A stretch of DNA of 64,000 bases from Mesorhizobium sp. WSM2240 (GTDB lineage Bacteria; Pseudomonadota; Alphaproteobacteria; Rhizobiales; Rhizobiaceae), in NCBI RefSeq assembly GCF_040438645.1, contig NZ_CP159253.1, forward strand, positions 2,294,001-2,358,000, written 5' to 3'. The notes beneath the pieces are model-generated. The model worked only from the letters and a program-made list of their open reading frames with translations. It did not search any database and was not told the DNA's origin. Positions 54,801-63,895 of this stretch are shown here, piece after piece. Positions within the stretch are counted from its first letter, which is position 1. Each line of letters begins with the position of its first letter. Both the position numbers and the translations under genes were made by a program.

Positions 54801-57800
54801 GCGCCAGAGCGTCGCGGCCTTCGGCCAGCTTGCCGATATGCGCCGCCACGACCTCGTCGATGCCGGCACGGCTCTGCGCGACCTTTTGCAAGTCGGCTTC
54901 GAGCGCACGCCGCAGGATATCGCGACCCTGGGCGAGCTTCTCCACCTGTCCGGCGACCAGTCCGTCAATGCCGGCGCGGCTTTCCGCGAGCTTGTTGAGA
55001 TCGGCTTCGAGCGCACGCCGCAGGATATCGCGGCCTTCGGCGAGCTTTTCCACCTGTCCGGCCACGAGCCCGTCTATGCCGGCGCGGCTTTCGGCCAGCT
55101 TGTTCAGATCGTCTTCCAGCCTGCGCGAAAGCATCTCGCGGCCGTCGACGAACCTCTGGGCATGGCCGGCCAGCAATTCGTCGATGCTCGAGAGATCCTC
55201 CTCCAGCGCACGCTTGAGCGTTTCGCGGCCCTGTGCGAGCTTGTCCGCCTGTCCGGCGACAAGTCCGTCGATGCTGGCGAAATCGTCTTCGAGCGCCTGT
55301 GACAGCACGCCGCGGTCCTGCGCGATCTTCTCCATCTGCGCCTTGACCAGCCCGTCGATGCTAGCGAGGTCGGCTTCGAGTGCGCGGGACAGGATATTGC
55401 GGCCCTCGGCCAGCTTGCCGATATGGCCGGCGACGATCTCGTCGATGCCAGCGCGTGTTTCGGCGACCTTCTGCATGTCCGCTTCCAGCGCCTGCGACAA
55501 CAGGTTGCGGCCTTCCGTGATCTTCTCGACCTGGCCGGCGACCATGCCCTCGACCCGCTCCATGTCAGCTTCGAGCACCTGCGACAGGATTTGCCTGCCT
55601 TCGGCGATCTTCTCGACCTGGCTGGCAACGAGACCATCAATATCGGACCGGACTTCCGAAAGCTTGTTCAGATCGGCTTCGAGCGCGCGCCGCAGGATGT
55701 CGCGGCCCTCGGCCAGCTTTTCGACCTGGCCGGCAACCAGTCCGTCAATGCCGGAGCGGCTTTCCTGCAATTTGCTGAGGTCCGACTCCAGGGCCCGCGA
55801 CAGGATGCTGCGGCCTTCGACCAGCTTGCCGATATGGCTTGTGACCATTTCGTCAATGCCTGCACGCGTTTGCACGAGTTTTTGCGTATCTTCCGTGAGC
55901 GCACGGGCAAGGCTGTCGCGGCCCTCGGCCAGCCTTTCGAGCTGGCTTCCGAGCTCGGCGTCGATCGTGGCCCGCTGTTCGTTGATCTTGCGCAGATCCT
56001 CCTCCAGCGCACGCGAAATCATCTCGCGGCCTTCGGCCAGTTTCTGCACATGCACGCCCACCGCTTGATCGATGTCGGCGCGGCTCTCGACGAATTTCGC
56101 CAGATCGGCATGGATCGCGTCCGCCATGCGGTCGCGGCTCTCGGCAAGCCGGCGCGAATTCTCCTCGACGGCCTGTTCGATGCCGGCGCGGGCTTCGCCC
56201 AGCCGCTCGATGTCGGCGTCGAAGGCGCGCGACACCACGTGGCCGGACTGTTCCAGGCGACCTGCAAAGTCGCTGGCGCGCGCTTCGAGCATGGAGGAGG
56301 TCGAAGTGACGATGTCGGCCATCTCCGCGCCTATGCGCTCGCGGCCCTGTTCGATCAGCTCCGAAAGCGTCTGCTTTCCATCGCTGAAGGTTGTGGCGAT
56401 GTCGCGCGCCCGCTCGACCAGCGTATCGTTTATCTGGCGGGCGCGGGCCTCGAGCGCCGCGTTCAGCTTCTGCGTGCCGAGATCGAGCGCTTCGGCCCGC
56501 GTATTGAACTCGCTGATCAGGCCTTGGCCGCGTTCGGCAAGAGTGCGCTCGATGCCCTGCAGGCTGGCCTCGAGGTCGGCATTCAGGGATTTGGCAGCCC
56601 CGCCGAGCAGGGAAACCATTCCGGAGGTGCGCTCGTCCAGCAGATCGCTCAGCGAGCGCGTGACCTCATCGGACGTTTGGGTGAGCTTGGCGATGCGCGT
56701 GTCGAGCAGGCTGGCGAAAGCCTCGCCCGATGTCGAGATGCGGTCGCTGATCGTGTGCAGGCGGCTGTCGAGCGAATCGAAGATCGACATTCCGCTCTCA
56801 TTGATGCGGTCGATCAGCGTGTCGCCGGAATTGGAGATCGTCATCGTCAGTTGCGTCGACGCGCCAAGAATGCTGTCGCGTATGGAATCGCTCGCCGATC
56901 CGAGCTGGTCCTTCAACGTCTCGTGCGCACCGGCGATCGAGGCGCGGACCCGCTCCGCGTGGGTGACGACGGCTTCGCGTTCGCTGCCCAGCCCATCGAC
57001 CAGCGAGCGGATGCGGGCCTCGTTCTCCGTATAAGAGCGTTCGATCTGGTTAACTTCGGTATGGACCAGCGTTTCCAGCTCGACGGCGCGCGCGAGCGTG
57101 CGCTCGATGCCTTCGCCCATCGCCGCGACTTCGCGGCGCACGGCCTGTCCGACCATCATGACGCGATCTTGCGCCATGTTCTCGGGTTCAGCCAGGCGGA
57201 AGGCGACTTCGGTCATGGATTGAGCGGCGAGCCGCATGTCCTGGGCGCGCCGGATCATCACCGCGAAACCCCAGAACAGGATGACGGGGACGATCGTCGC
57301 GACAGCGAGCAGGACGGCGTTCGGCGTCGCGACGAGCTGCTCGACCGAACGGATATCCAGAAGGTTCGGCGTCAGCATACGCCCAAACAGCACGCCACCG
57401 GCAATCCACAGCAGCGACAGGATCGCCACCACCCAGTAAATGGCGTTGGAGGACCGGCGGTTCATCCCTTGCAGGAGATCGCGGAAATCCTTCTGGCGAT
57501 CGTCATTGGCGGGCGAAAAACCGTTTGGCTGGTCATTGGCCGGACGAAACCAAGTCGAAGCGGGAGTGTCCTCATTTGCCGGCGCTGGAGTGGATGTCGA
57601 CGCCGTGCCGTTGGCGGCTGCATGAGCGTCGCTTTCAGCGCGGCCCTCGCGTGCGAGTTCGTCGGCCGCCTGGGAAATCTGTGCTTCCAGATCCTCCATT
57701 GAGGCCGCGATATCGAGATCGTCGGCACCGGCTGCGAGGTCGAAATCGAGCGCTTCCTCGAGTTCCCTGGCCACGTCGCTGTCAAAATTCTTGGTTGTGG

Positions 57801-57816
57801 TAGGTTTTTTCGCCAT
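51817..57816 (-). CDS. gpr: Growth pole ring protein homologue (GPR/RgsE), giant coiled-coil polar growth factor
   Basis: A 1,999-aa protein matching in size and layout the Rhizobiales-specific GPR of Agrobacterium and RgsE of Sinorhizobium, which form a ring at the growing pole and are needed for polar growth. It has an acidic N-terminus (1-123), two transmembrane helices (about 124-147 and 167-188), then some 1,600 residues of coiled coil. Within this are 14 tandem units at 549-1024 (ten of 36 and four of 29 residues) and 12 at 1121-1447 (nine of 29, three of 22). A Pro/Arg-rich linker and a conserved C-terminal globular part of about 140 residues complete it. The start at 57816 (MAKKPTTTKN) is preferred to a 21-residue longer frame. 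Monocistronic and divergent from an Hpt gene. Identification is from memory of family features. Confidence 0.88.
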   Translation of the reverse strand: MAKKPTTTKNFDSDVARELEEALDFDLAAGADDLDIAASMEDLEAQISQAADELAREGRAESDAHAAANGTASTSTPAPANEDTPASTWFRPANDQPNGFSPANDDRQKDFRDLLQGMNRRSSNAIYWVVAILSLLWIAGGVLFGRMLTPNLLDIRSVEQLVATPNAVLLAVATIVPVILFWGFAVMIRRAQDMRLAAQSMTEVAFRLAEPENMAQDRVMMVGQAVRREVAAMGEGIERTLARAVELETLVHTEVNQIERSYTENEARIRSLVDGLGSEREAVVTHAERVRASIAGAHETLKDQLGSASDSIRDSILGASTQLTMTISNSGDTLIDRINESGMSIFDSLDSRLHTISDRISTSGEAFASLLDTRIAKLTQTSDEVTRSLSDLLDERTSGMVSLLGGAAKSLNADLEASLQGIERTLAERGQGLISEFNTRAEALDLGTQKLNAALEARARQINDTLVERARDIATTFSDGKQTLSELIEQGRERIGAEMADIVTSTSSMLEARASDFAGRLEQSGHVVSRAFDADIERLGEARAGIEQAVEENSRRLAESRDRMADAIHADLAKFVESRADIDQAVGVHVQKLAEGREMISRALEEDLRKINEQRATIDAELGSQLERLAEGRDSLARALTEDTQKLVQTRAGIDEMVTSHIGKLVEGRSILSRALESDLSKLQESRSGIDGLVAGQVEKLAEGRDILRRALEADLNKLSEVRSDIDGLVASQVEKIAEGRQILSQVLEADMERVEGMVAGQVEKITEGRNLLSQALEADMQKVAETRAGIDEIVAGHIGKLAEGRNILSRALEADLASIDGLVKAQMEKIAQDRGVLSQALEDDFASIDGLVAGQADKLAQGRETLKRALEEDLSSIDELLAGHAQRFVDGREMLSRRLEDDLNKLAESRAGIDGLVAGQVEKLAEGRDILRRALEADLNKLAESRAGIDGLVAGQVEKLAQGRDILRRALEADLQKVAQSRAGIDEVVAAHIGKLAEGRDALARALDEDLEKLTAARREIDQAISGHIDAIAGKSNVISDALAADIEKIEEAFQRQTGIIEERTGTMERALSNGVDNVRLVLEKSAVVVAGALREKVLEVTAALHQEAGKAFTDADRQIAERAEQTSAALLARANDISQVFEEADRRIAARTGETAESLSARAEDIARTFDQADQRLVARAVETASTLAARAGDILRNFDDADQRLGVRIGESAEALAARAAELGNIFEAVDEKLAARIAEGSEALGSRAAEISTVFDAADQKLAARISEGSEAIGSRAIEIVRTFEDADQRLIARVGETADTLAGRAIEIGRVFSDADQQLAARISDSSATIGQHAAGIADAFANTEQRVIARALQTSKELDARARAIEEALAGADEKLAQGAEAVAARVGQHVADAEIRLSSSAEAAAARVGTHIADVENRLAYSAEAMGQKLSEQINQAETQLVSRANVIAETFTAVGQHIGQSTNDAARTIGANTRELNSMLAERSAEITRILDEAGRPLAERLAEGGNELQKSLEQATEQAAGRLRAENASLVDALANRTAETLSAVEGANSTLAEGVNSLIGKLADSSAQLGALVDAAAGNLTAVEERLTGSTQSFAATTEKAAMTFASSARLVDSNTSRLTELSSNTLKEVASIATKFDEHSRLLAGASELLSSAQSNLEHTLERQSSLEDLAVGLVKKSEDLERIMRSFEDLVGKALEKAEDRTLESTDKIRSAISEVVESATKRFAEATEDMRRTAGSIRQDLESTRAELKRGVLDMPEEAKQSTTAIRRAVTEQINALKELSDIVAKSGRTVDVSEPRPAQRPAPRAPEPPRRAAPAQAPERPADLQRPRENGRATQPGGWVRDLLSGASREDVETTVVETAPRGATNPRSPAHVVESLNSLSVDIARAIDHEASIELWDRYRRGERDVFTRRLYTLKGQQTFDEIRRKYQTESEFRAAVDRYCDDFEKLLKDVSHNDRDNVIAQTYLTSDTGKVYTMLAHAGGRLR
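53476..54456 (-). repeat. Second GPR repeat array (29- and 22-residue units)
   Basis: Encodes residues 1121-1447. Nine consecutive 29-residue units share the pattern hydrophobic-xAR at the start, then RA, IxxxF and ADQ/R near the end; three final units are 22 residues, shorter by exactly one heptad. At DNA level units are 87 and 66 bp and clearly diverged at third positions. Confidence 0.85.
54745..56172 (-). repeat. First GPR repeat array (36- and 29-residue units)
   Basis: Encodes residues 549-1024 as 14 units with the pattern [23 protein letters not shown], then NKLAESRAGIDG. Ten units are 36 residues (108 bp); four (units 6, 8, 9, 10) are 29 residues, lacking about one heptad near the C-terminal end of the unit. 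Units 12 and 13 (DNA 54961-55068 and 54853-54960) share an identical run of about 32 bases. Confidence 0.88.
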
Positions 57817-57961
57817 GCCGCCAGTTACCCTGTACAAATGTCGCGGAAACGCCGGATTCCGGCTCTTTTTTGCCCGCAAGCGAGGCTTATTATGGACATC
57901 CCGTATCGTACTGGCACAGTCCGGTAAAGGAAGCTTGAATCGGCCCCGATGCGTAAAAGTT

Positions 57962-57976
57962 TAAACATAGGGTTAA
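57962..57976 (-). promoter_or_regulatory. Near-consensus CtrA site upstream of gpr
   Basis: On the minus strand TTAA-N7-TTTA, one mismatch from the CtrA consensus TTAA-N7-TTAA, lies about 146 bp upstream of the gpr start. CtrA is the master cell-cycle regulator of alphaproteobacteria. Confidence 0.4.
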
Positions 57977-58033
57977 CGAAGCCACGATTCTGGCGGCTTT
58001 GCGGCGGAATTGCGGGCTCTCCACATTAACGCG

Positions 58034-58042
58034 TTATCCACA
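58034..58042 (+). promoter_or_regulatory. Perfect DnaA box between gpr and hpt
   Basis: TTATCCACA matches the strongest DnaA box exactly. A one-mismatch box, CTCTCCACA, lies 17 bp to the left (58017-58025). In a promoter region this suggests control by DnaA; nothing else here resembles a replication origin. Confidence 0.55.
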
Positions 58043-58085
58043 ATGATCGGAATAGGCTGAGCCGGTCATATTTCGACACGCGAAC

Positions 58086-58481
58086 ATGAATCTCAGGAAT
58101 CCAGAAATGGCACTGCCCGATGCCAACGCCATGGCGTTTTCAATGCCCGGCGGCGAAAGCTGCGGCCAGGCGCGGTTGCGCCCAGTCGATCTGGTTCATC
58201 TTGCCCGGCAAACGATGGGCGACCGGGCGCTGGAACAGGAGGTGCTGGCCTTGTTCGTCCAGCAGGCGACGCTGGTCCGCGACCAGATAATCGCCGCCAG
58301 CACGACCGAGCGGCTTCGTCTAGCCCACGGCCTTATCGGCTCGGCGCGCGGGGTCGGCGCGTTCGCCATTGCCGATTGCGCCGTCGAGATCGAACGGAGC
58401 CCGGACGACCGGCAGGCGCTAAAGCGTCTGGCCGGTCTGATCGACGAGATGCGCGATTTCGTTGCCGCCATCGGCCGCTGA
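58086..58481 (+). CDS. Hpt-domain (histidine phosphotransfer) protein
   Basis: A 131-aa single-domain protein: after a variable 30-residue N-terminus comes VDLVHLARQTMGDRALEQEVLALF and then RLAHGLIGSARGVGAFAIADCAVEIE, the Hpt signature with the phospho-accepting His81. The conserved Lys two residues before the GSA motif is Ile here, which could weaken transfer. No kinase is adjacent, so it is an orphan phosphorelay piece. Divergent from gpr over a region rich in cell-cycle sites. Confidence 0.85.
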   Translation: MNLRNPEMALPDANAMAFSMPGGESCGQARLRPVDLVHLARQTMGDRALEQEVLALFVQQATLVRDQIIAASTTERLRLAHGLIGSARGVGAFAIADCAVEIERSPDDRQALKRLAGLIDEMRDFVAAIGR

Positions 58482-58597
58482 CGCCGCATAACCCACGGCT
58501 TCATAAAGGATTGCGCCACGACGTGGCGCGTTTGCGCCGCAGTTGACTTGGCCGGTGGAGTGATTATCTCGGCTGATGATATCTCCCAGGACCTGTG

Positions 58598-58918
58598 ATG
58601 ACCAAGCTTTCCTTCGTCACCTTTGACGGCACCCGTTTCGATGTCGATGCCGAAAACGGCTCCACCGTCATGGAAAACGCGATCCGCAACGCTGTTCCCG
58701 GCATAGAGGCTGAATGCGGCGGCGCTTGCGCCTGCGCGACCTGCCATGTCTATGTCGACGAGGAATGGACCGGCGTCGTTGGCGAACCGGAGGCCATGGA
58801 AGAAGACATGCTCGATTTCGCCTACGAGGTTCAGCCCAATTCGCGGCTTTCGTGCCAGATCAAGGTGCGTGACGAACTGGATGGCCTTGTGGTCCGCGTT
58901 CCGGAACGGCAAGGCTAG
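58598..58918 (+). CDS. 2Fe-2S ferredoxin, adrenodoxin type
   Basis: A 106-aa ferredoxin with cluster ligands Cys40, Cys46, Cys49 (C-x5-C-x2-C) and Cys86, in the adrenodoxin/FdxB-like fold ([18 protein letters not shown], then SRLSCQIKV). It carries electrons for cytochromes P450 or Fe-S assembly. The ATG at 58598 follows AGGA; a GTG at 58595 is an alternative. A reductase gene follows 51 bp later, giving a complete electron-transfer pair. Confidence 0.95.
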   Translation: MTKLSFVTFDGTRFDVDAENGSTVMENAIRNAVPGIEAECGGACACATCHVYVDEEWTGVVGEPEAMEEDMLDFAYEVQPNSRLSCQIKVRDELDGLVVRVPERQG

Positions 58919-59995
<1,077 letters not shown>

Positions 59996-60067
59996 TAGAG
60001 GCAACTGCCCAAACTAGGGCGGGTTGAGATTCAGGTCAGGCCGGCATCACCTGAGTATCGACACATC

Positions 60068-60688
60068 CTACCCAGGCAGGCGGCCGTCCCCGATCCGTTC
60101 GAGGCGGTATCTCAACAGCTTGAGGATGCGGTTCTCGAAGTTCATGCCTTCGACGCGGTCGAACTCGACCTGCGCTCTGTCGTGCTTCTCCAGCAATTTC
60201 GTCGTTATCGCCTTGGCCTTCGCCGCCAGCACCTGGCAGTTCTTCTCTCTGTAAAGGCCTTTCAGCGCCTCTTCCATCTCGCGGGCATGGTTCTTGGCGA
60301 TGATGACATGGCTTTCTTCGTGCCGCTTGATATCCGACGAAAGCGTGTCCCAGATCAGCCGCACATCCTGCTCGGCGTTTTTGCTGCGCCGCCATCTGGG
60401 CAGGATCATCCTGGCTTTGACCGTCACGTTCGCCTTTATGATCTGGCAGGAGCCGTTCTTGTCTTCGGCATAGCCGAGGCGCGTCGTGAACTCCATCCGG
60501 GTGGCGCCGGGATGACGTTTGCCCGAATTCTTCAGCTGCGGCCCGCGCTTCGACAATTGCGATTCGATCTCGTCCAGCGTGCTGCCGCCGATCGAGAAAT
60601 AGCTGTAGCTTTTAGACAGGCTGGCGCCTTGCGCCGGGGACATCGCGCAAAACAGGAGCGATATGGTGAGAAGCGTTTTCTTGTTCAT
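60068..60688 (-). CDS. DUF922 secreted putative zinc protease
   Basis: A 206-aa exported protein: signal peptide (1-21, ending AQGAS), then SYSYFSIGGSTLDEIESQL, the start of the DUF922 domain, the substrate-side TRLGY and VTVKARMILPRW strands, and the metalloprotease motif RHEESHVIIA with HExxH at 123-127. DUF922 members are predicted periplasmic Zn proteases of unknown target. Divergent from folK with 110 bp between. Confidence 0.9.
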   Translation of the reverse strand: MNKKTLLTISLLFCAMSPAQGASLSKSYSYFSIGGSTLDEIESQLSKRGPQLKNSGKRHPGATRMEFTTRLGYAEDKNGSCQIIKANVTVKARMILPRWRRSKNAEQDVRLIWDTLSSDIKRHEESHVIIAKNHAREMEEALKGLYREKNCQVLAAKAKAITTKLLEKHDRAQVEFDRVEGMNFENRILKLLRYRLERIGDGRLPG

Positions 60689-60798
60689 GTTGCCTCACGC
60701 CCCACCTTGCTTTACGGGCGTGCGCTACGCAACGAAAAATCGACGGTCCAGAACCGGCCGCCGGCAATTTCCCGTATTTGTGAATGTCGAGGTGACGG

Positions 60799-61314
60799 TT
60801 GTCTGGCCACAAAAGAGAGCGCGTCTATCTTAGCCTGGGCGGAAACCTCGGCGATCCAGCCAGGTCCATGGGCGCGGCGCTGCGGATCCTCGATGCCGAC
60901 CTGCTGACTGAAGTCAGGACAGTGTCGTCGCTCTACCGCACGCCGCCATGGGGCAAGACCGACCAACCCGATTTCCTCAACGCCGCGGCCGAGATCGAAA
61001 CCGGCCTGTCGCCGCGCGAGCTTCTGGAACTTTGCCTGGAGGCGGAGCGCAAATTGAAACGTGTGCGCCAAGAGCGCTGGGGGCCGCGTCTCGTCGACAT
61101 TGACATTCTGGCATTCGGCGACCGGCGTATCCATGAAGCCGGTCTCGACATACCCCATCCGCGCATGCTCGAACGCGCCTTCGTGCTCGTGCCGCTGGCC
61201 GAGATCGCCCCCGACTACACGGTCGGCGGGATCACCCTGGCCGAGCATGTCGGCAATATCGATCGCGCCGGCATCGAAAAGCTGCCTTCGGGTAGCGACT
61301 GGTGGAAGGACTAG
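60799..61314 (+). CDS. folK: 2-amino-4-hydroxy-6-hydroxymethyldihydropteridine diphosphokinase
   Basis: Pyrophosphorylates the pterin in folate synthesis. The 171-aa protein has the family pattern: SLGGNLGDPARSM, LYRTPPWGKTDQPDFLNAA, and RWGPRLVDIDIL with the metal-binding Asp pair, then IPHPRMLERAFVLVPLAEIAP. The start is a TTG at 60799, 7 bases after GAGGTG, giving MSGHKRERVYLSLGG. folB and folP are not adjacent. Its stop overlaps the convergent DUF924 gene by 4 bases. Confidence 0.93.
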   Translation: MSGHKRERVYLSLGGNLGDPARSMGAALRILDADLLTEVRTVSSLYRTPPWGKTDQPDFLNAAAEIETGLSPRELLELCLEAERKLKRVRQERWGPRLVDIDILAFGDRRIHEAGLDIPHPRMLERAFVLVPLAEIAPDYTVGGITLAEHVGNIDRAGIEKLPSGSDWWKD

Positions 61315-61859
61315 CCGGAAAACCCGCCGCCATCGAGAAAAGCCTGCTCCTCGGGCGTGGTTTGCCGTCCCAGCATCGGGTTGCGATGAGGGAAACGGCC
61401 GAAACGCTCGATGATGGCGAGGTGATCCAGCGCATATTCCAGATATTTTTCGGCTCGCGCCGTATGCAGCTCGACCGAATACTGCTGGTCTTCCAGATGC
61501 TCCGAATGCTCCAATGGCAGATAGAAGAAGACACGCATCTCGGGATCGAACTTCATGTCAAACCCGGCGTCGATCGCCTTCCTCGCAAAGTACCGGGCCA
61601 GCGGGTCAGTGGCATACATGTGCCCGGTTCCGCGGAAACAGTTGCGCGGCAACTGGTCGAGCAGGATCATGAGCGCCAGCGCGCCTTCTGCTGTGTCGGC
61701 CCAGTGATCGCATTGCCGGCGCGCCGCGGCCATATGCCGGTCCAGGAAGCGGCCGCGAAACTCGGCGTCGAACGCTTCGTCCTTGAAGAACCAGCGGTCG
61801 GGACCCGCTTCGCGCCAGAACGCCACGATCTCGGTCGGGCCTGCTTCACTATCCTTCAT
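61311..61859 (-). CDS. DUF924 family protein
   Basis: A 182-aa soluble helical protein: PTEIVAFWREAGPDRWFFKDEAFDAEF, LILLDQLPRN-like MILLDQLPRNCFRGTGHMYATDP, FFYLPLEHSEHLEDQ and GRFPHRNPMLGR, all hallmarks of DUF924. The fold resembles tetratricopeptide-like helices; function unknown. It lies 7 bases after the antiporter gene on the minus strand and is probably co-transcribed with it. Confidence 0.9.
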   Translation of the reverse strand: MKDSEAGPTEIVAFWREAGPDRWFFKDEAFDAEFRGRFLDRHMAAARRQCDHWADTAEGALALMILLDQLPRNCFRGTGHMYATDPLARYFARKAIDAGFDMKFDPEMRVFFYLPLEHSEHLEDQQYSVELHTARAEKYLEYALDHLAIIERFGRFPHRNPMLGRQTTPEEQAFLDGGGFSG

Positions 61860-61866
61860 GGTTACC

Positions 61867-63696
61867 TCACTCCGCCGTCGCCGGCTTGCCGAGCACGATC
61901 GCGGCCTCTTCGTTGAGCGCCTGGCCCGGCCGCTTGGGCGGGGTCAGTGGTGTAGGCACCGGCATATTGCCTTTCATCAGGCCGCGGCCAGCCTTTATGC
62001 CACCTGCGATCTGCAGTTCCAGCCGCTCGGCGTCGCGGCGGCGCACATCCGCGATCACCTCGGCGGCTTCTTCCTCTTCCGCGCCGAGGTGCCTGAGCGT
62101 GCTTTCGCCGAACAACAGCGCAGATTCGAAAGTCTCACGCATCTGGTAGTCGACGCCGGCGCGGATCAGCGCGATAGCGTTGCCGCGGTCATAGGCGCGC
62201 GCCAGCACAGGCACCAGCGGAAACTCAGCCTTCATCTGCTCGGCGATCCTGACCGAGACCTCCGCCTTGTCGACGCAGATCAGCACCGCGCGCACCTTGC
62301 CGGCGCCGGCCGCGCGCAGAATGTCGAGCCTCGTGCCGTCGCCGTAATAGACCTTGAAGCCGAAATCGGCGGCGGCCTGGATCATCTCCACGTCATTGTC
62401 GATGATCGAAACGTCGATGCCACGCAAAAGCAGCGGCTGGCTGGCGATCTGGCCGAAGCGGCCGAAACCGATGACCAGCACGCTCCCCGTCAGCCCGTCG
62501 GCAATGTCGACGCCCTCCAGCGTCTGCTCGTCCGGCGGTGTGATCCGGCGCAGCACTATGATGGCCAGCGGCGTCAGCACCATCGAGACGATGATGATGG
62601 CGGTCAGCATGGCGTTGGCTTGGCCGTCGATTATGCCGACTGCCAGCGCCGATGAGTAGAGCACAAAGGCGAACTCGCCGCCCTGAGCCATCACCACCGC
62701 GCGTTCGAGCGCCTCGCGATGGCCCGATTTCAGGAACCGCGCCACGAGATAGATGCCGAACCCTTTCACGACCATATAGGCCACGACATAGGCGGCGACC
62801 GTCTGCCAGTTGGCCCACACCACTGTCAGGTCGAGCGACATGCCGACGGCAAGAAAGAACAGCCCGAGGAGTACTCCGCGAAACGGCTCGACATCGGCCT
62901 CGAGCTGATGGCGGAAGGTCGATTCGGAAAGCAGCACCCCGGCCAGGAAAGCGCCCATGGCCATCGACAGGCCGCCGAGTTCCATCGCCAGCGCCGAACC
63001 GAGCACGACCAGCAAGGCGGCGGCCGTCATGACCTCGCGGGCGCGCGATTCGGCCAGTATGCGAAACAGCGGGTTGAGCAGATAGCGCCCTGCCAGCACC
63101 AGCCCGGCGATAGACGCCAGCCCTATGACGACATCGATCATGCGCTCGGCCCAGCCCGTATCGGCCCCACCCGGAGCCAGGAATGCCACCAGCGCCAGCA
63201 GCGGAACGATGGCCAGATCCTCGAGCAGCAGGATCGAAACCATCCGCTGGCCTTTGGGCGTGGCGATATCGCCTCCCTCTTCTAGCAATTGCATGACGAT
63301 CGCCGTCGACGTCAGCACGAAGCCCGCGGCCGCGACGAACGAGACCGCGACCGGAAAGCCGGTGGCTAGCCCAATGCATGTCAGCAGCAGCGCGCAAACA
63401 CCCACCTGGAGCATGCCGAGCCCGAAGATCTCGCGACGCAGGCCCCAAAGGCGCGAAGGCTCCATCTCGAGGCCGATGATGAACAGGAACATCACAACGC
63501 CCAGTTCCGCGACATGCAATATCGCTTCGGGATCAGAGAAAAGGCCGAGTCCGAAGGGTCCGATGACCAGCCCGGCCGCCAGATAACCCAGGATAGAGCC
63601 CAGGCCGAGACGCTTGAAGAGCGGGACGGCGACAACGCCCGCCGCAAGCAATGCCACAACGTGGACGAGATCGCTGCCTGCCGCTTCTGCCGCCAT
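61867..63696 (-). CDS. Monovalent cation:proton antiporter-2 (KefB/KefC type)
   Basis: A 609-aa K+ or Na+/H+ antiporter. The first 380 or so residues form about 12 helices (LGYLAAGLVIGPFGLG, MELGGLSMAMGAFLAGVLLSES typical of CPA2), then an RCK/TrkA-N domain (VLVIGFGRFGQIASQPL, about residues 415-530) that binds nucleotide or glutathione adducts, and a charged tail. In Kef systems such gating protects against electrophiles. The start at 63696 follows AGGA by 7 bases; the frame is open further but the extension is not family-like. Confidence 0.92.
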   Translation of the reverse strand: MAAEAAGSDLVHVVALLAAGVVAVPLFKRLGLGSILGYLAAGLVIGPFGLGLFSDPEAILHVAELGVVMFLFIIGLEMEPSRLWGLRREIFGLGMLQVGVCALLLTCIGLATGFPVAVSFVAAAGFVLTSTAIVMQLLEEGGDIATPKGQRMVSILLLEDLAIVPLLALVAFLAPGGADTGWAERMIDVVIGLASIAGLVLAGRYLLNPLFRILAESRAREVMTAAALLVVLGSALAMELGGLSMAMGAFLAGVLLSESTFRHQLEADVEPFRGVLLGLFFLAVGMSLDLTVVWANWQTVAAYVVAYMVVKGFGIYLVARFLKSGHREALERAVVMAQGGEFAFVLYSSALAVGIIDGQANAMLTAIIIVSMVLTPLAIIVLRRITPPDEQTLEGVDIADGLTGSVLVIGFGRFGQIASQPLLLRGIDVSIIDNDVEMIQAAADFGFKVYYGDGTRLDILRAAGAGKVRAVLICVDKAEVSVRIAEQMKAEFPLVPVLARAYDRGNAIALIRAGVDYQMRETFESALLFGESTLRHLGAEEEEAAEVIADVRRRDAERLELQIAGGIKAGRGLMKGNMPVPTPLTPPKRPGQALNEEAAIVLGKPATAE

Positions 63697-63895
63697 ATAT
63701 GATTCCTGTCGTTTAGCTGTCTTGCGCGCCCGTGCCGGCGCGAAGAGCGAAATGCCCGTCGACACGATATGCGTTCGCTGCGCGATCGAACAGCCTTCGG
63801 GCAGAGTTTGTGACCTTATGTCCGGCGCAGGACTCGCATCGGTTGCTCGCAGGACTATGTCTGTCGCTTGCTTCCTGAAGAGACGGGAGAAGAGA

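Larger units (their letters stand above)
57855..58101. promoter_or_regulatory. Cluster of five GANTC (CcrM methylation) sites over the gpr/hpt promoter region
   Basis: GANTC occurs at 57855-57859, 57937-57941, 57986-57990, 58088-58092 and 58097-58101. At this base composition about one would be expected in 247 bp. CcrM methylation of GANTC couples promoter activity to replication in alphaproteobacteria. The sites are read directly; regulation is inferred. Confidence 0.65.

Noticed and set aside
54745..56172. CRISPR-like or satellite repeats
   Set aside because: Periodic DNA is explained by protein repeats in frame within gpr; no constant repeat with variable spacers.
53422..57702. Long + strand ORFs (626 and 759 codons) opposite gpr
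   Set aside because: They are antisense shadows of a repetitive, GC-rich coding sequence; the minus frame carries family features and heptads, and the + frames have no start signals.
58017..58042. DnaA boxes as part of a replication origin
   Set aside because: Only one perfect and one near box, no AT-rich unwinding region, no hemE, parA or repABC nearby; a regulatory role is more likely.
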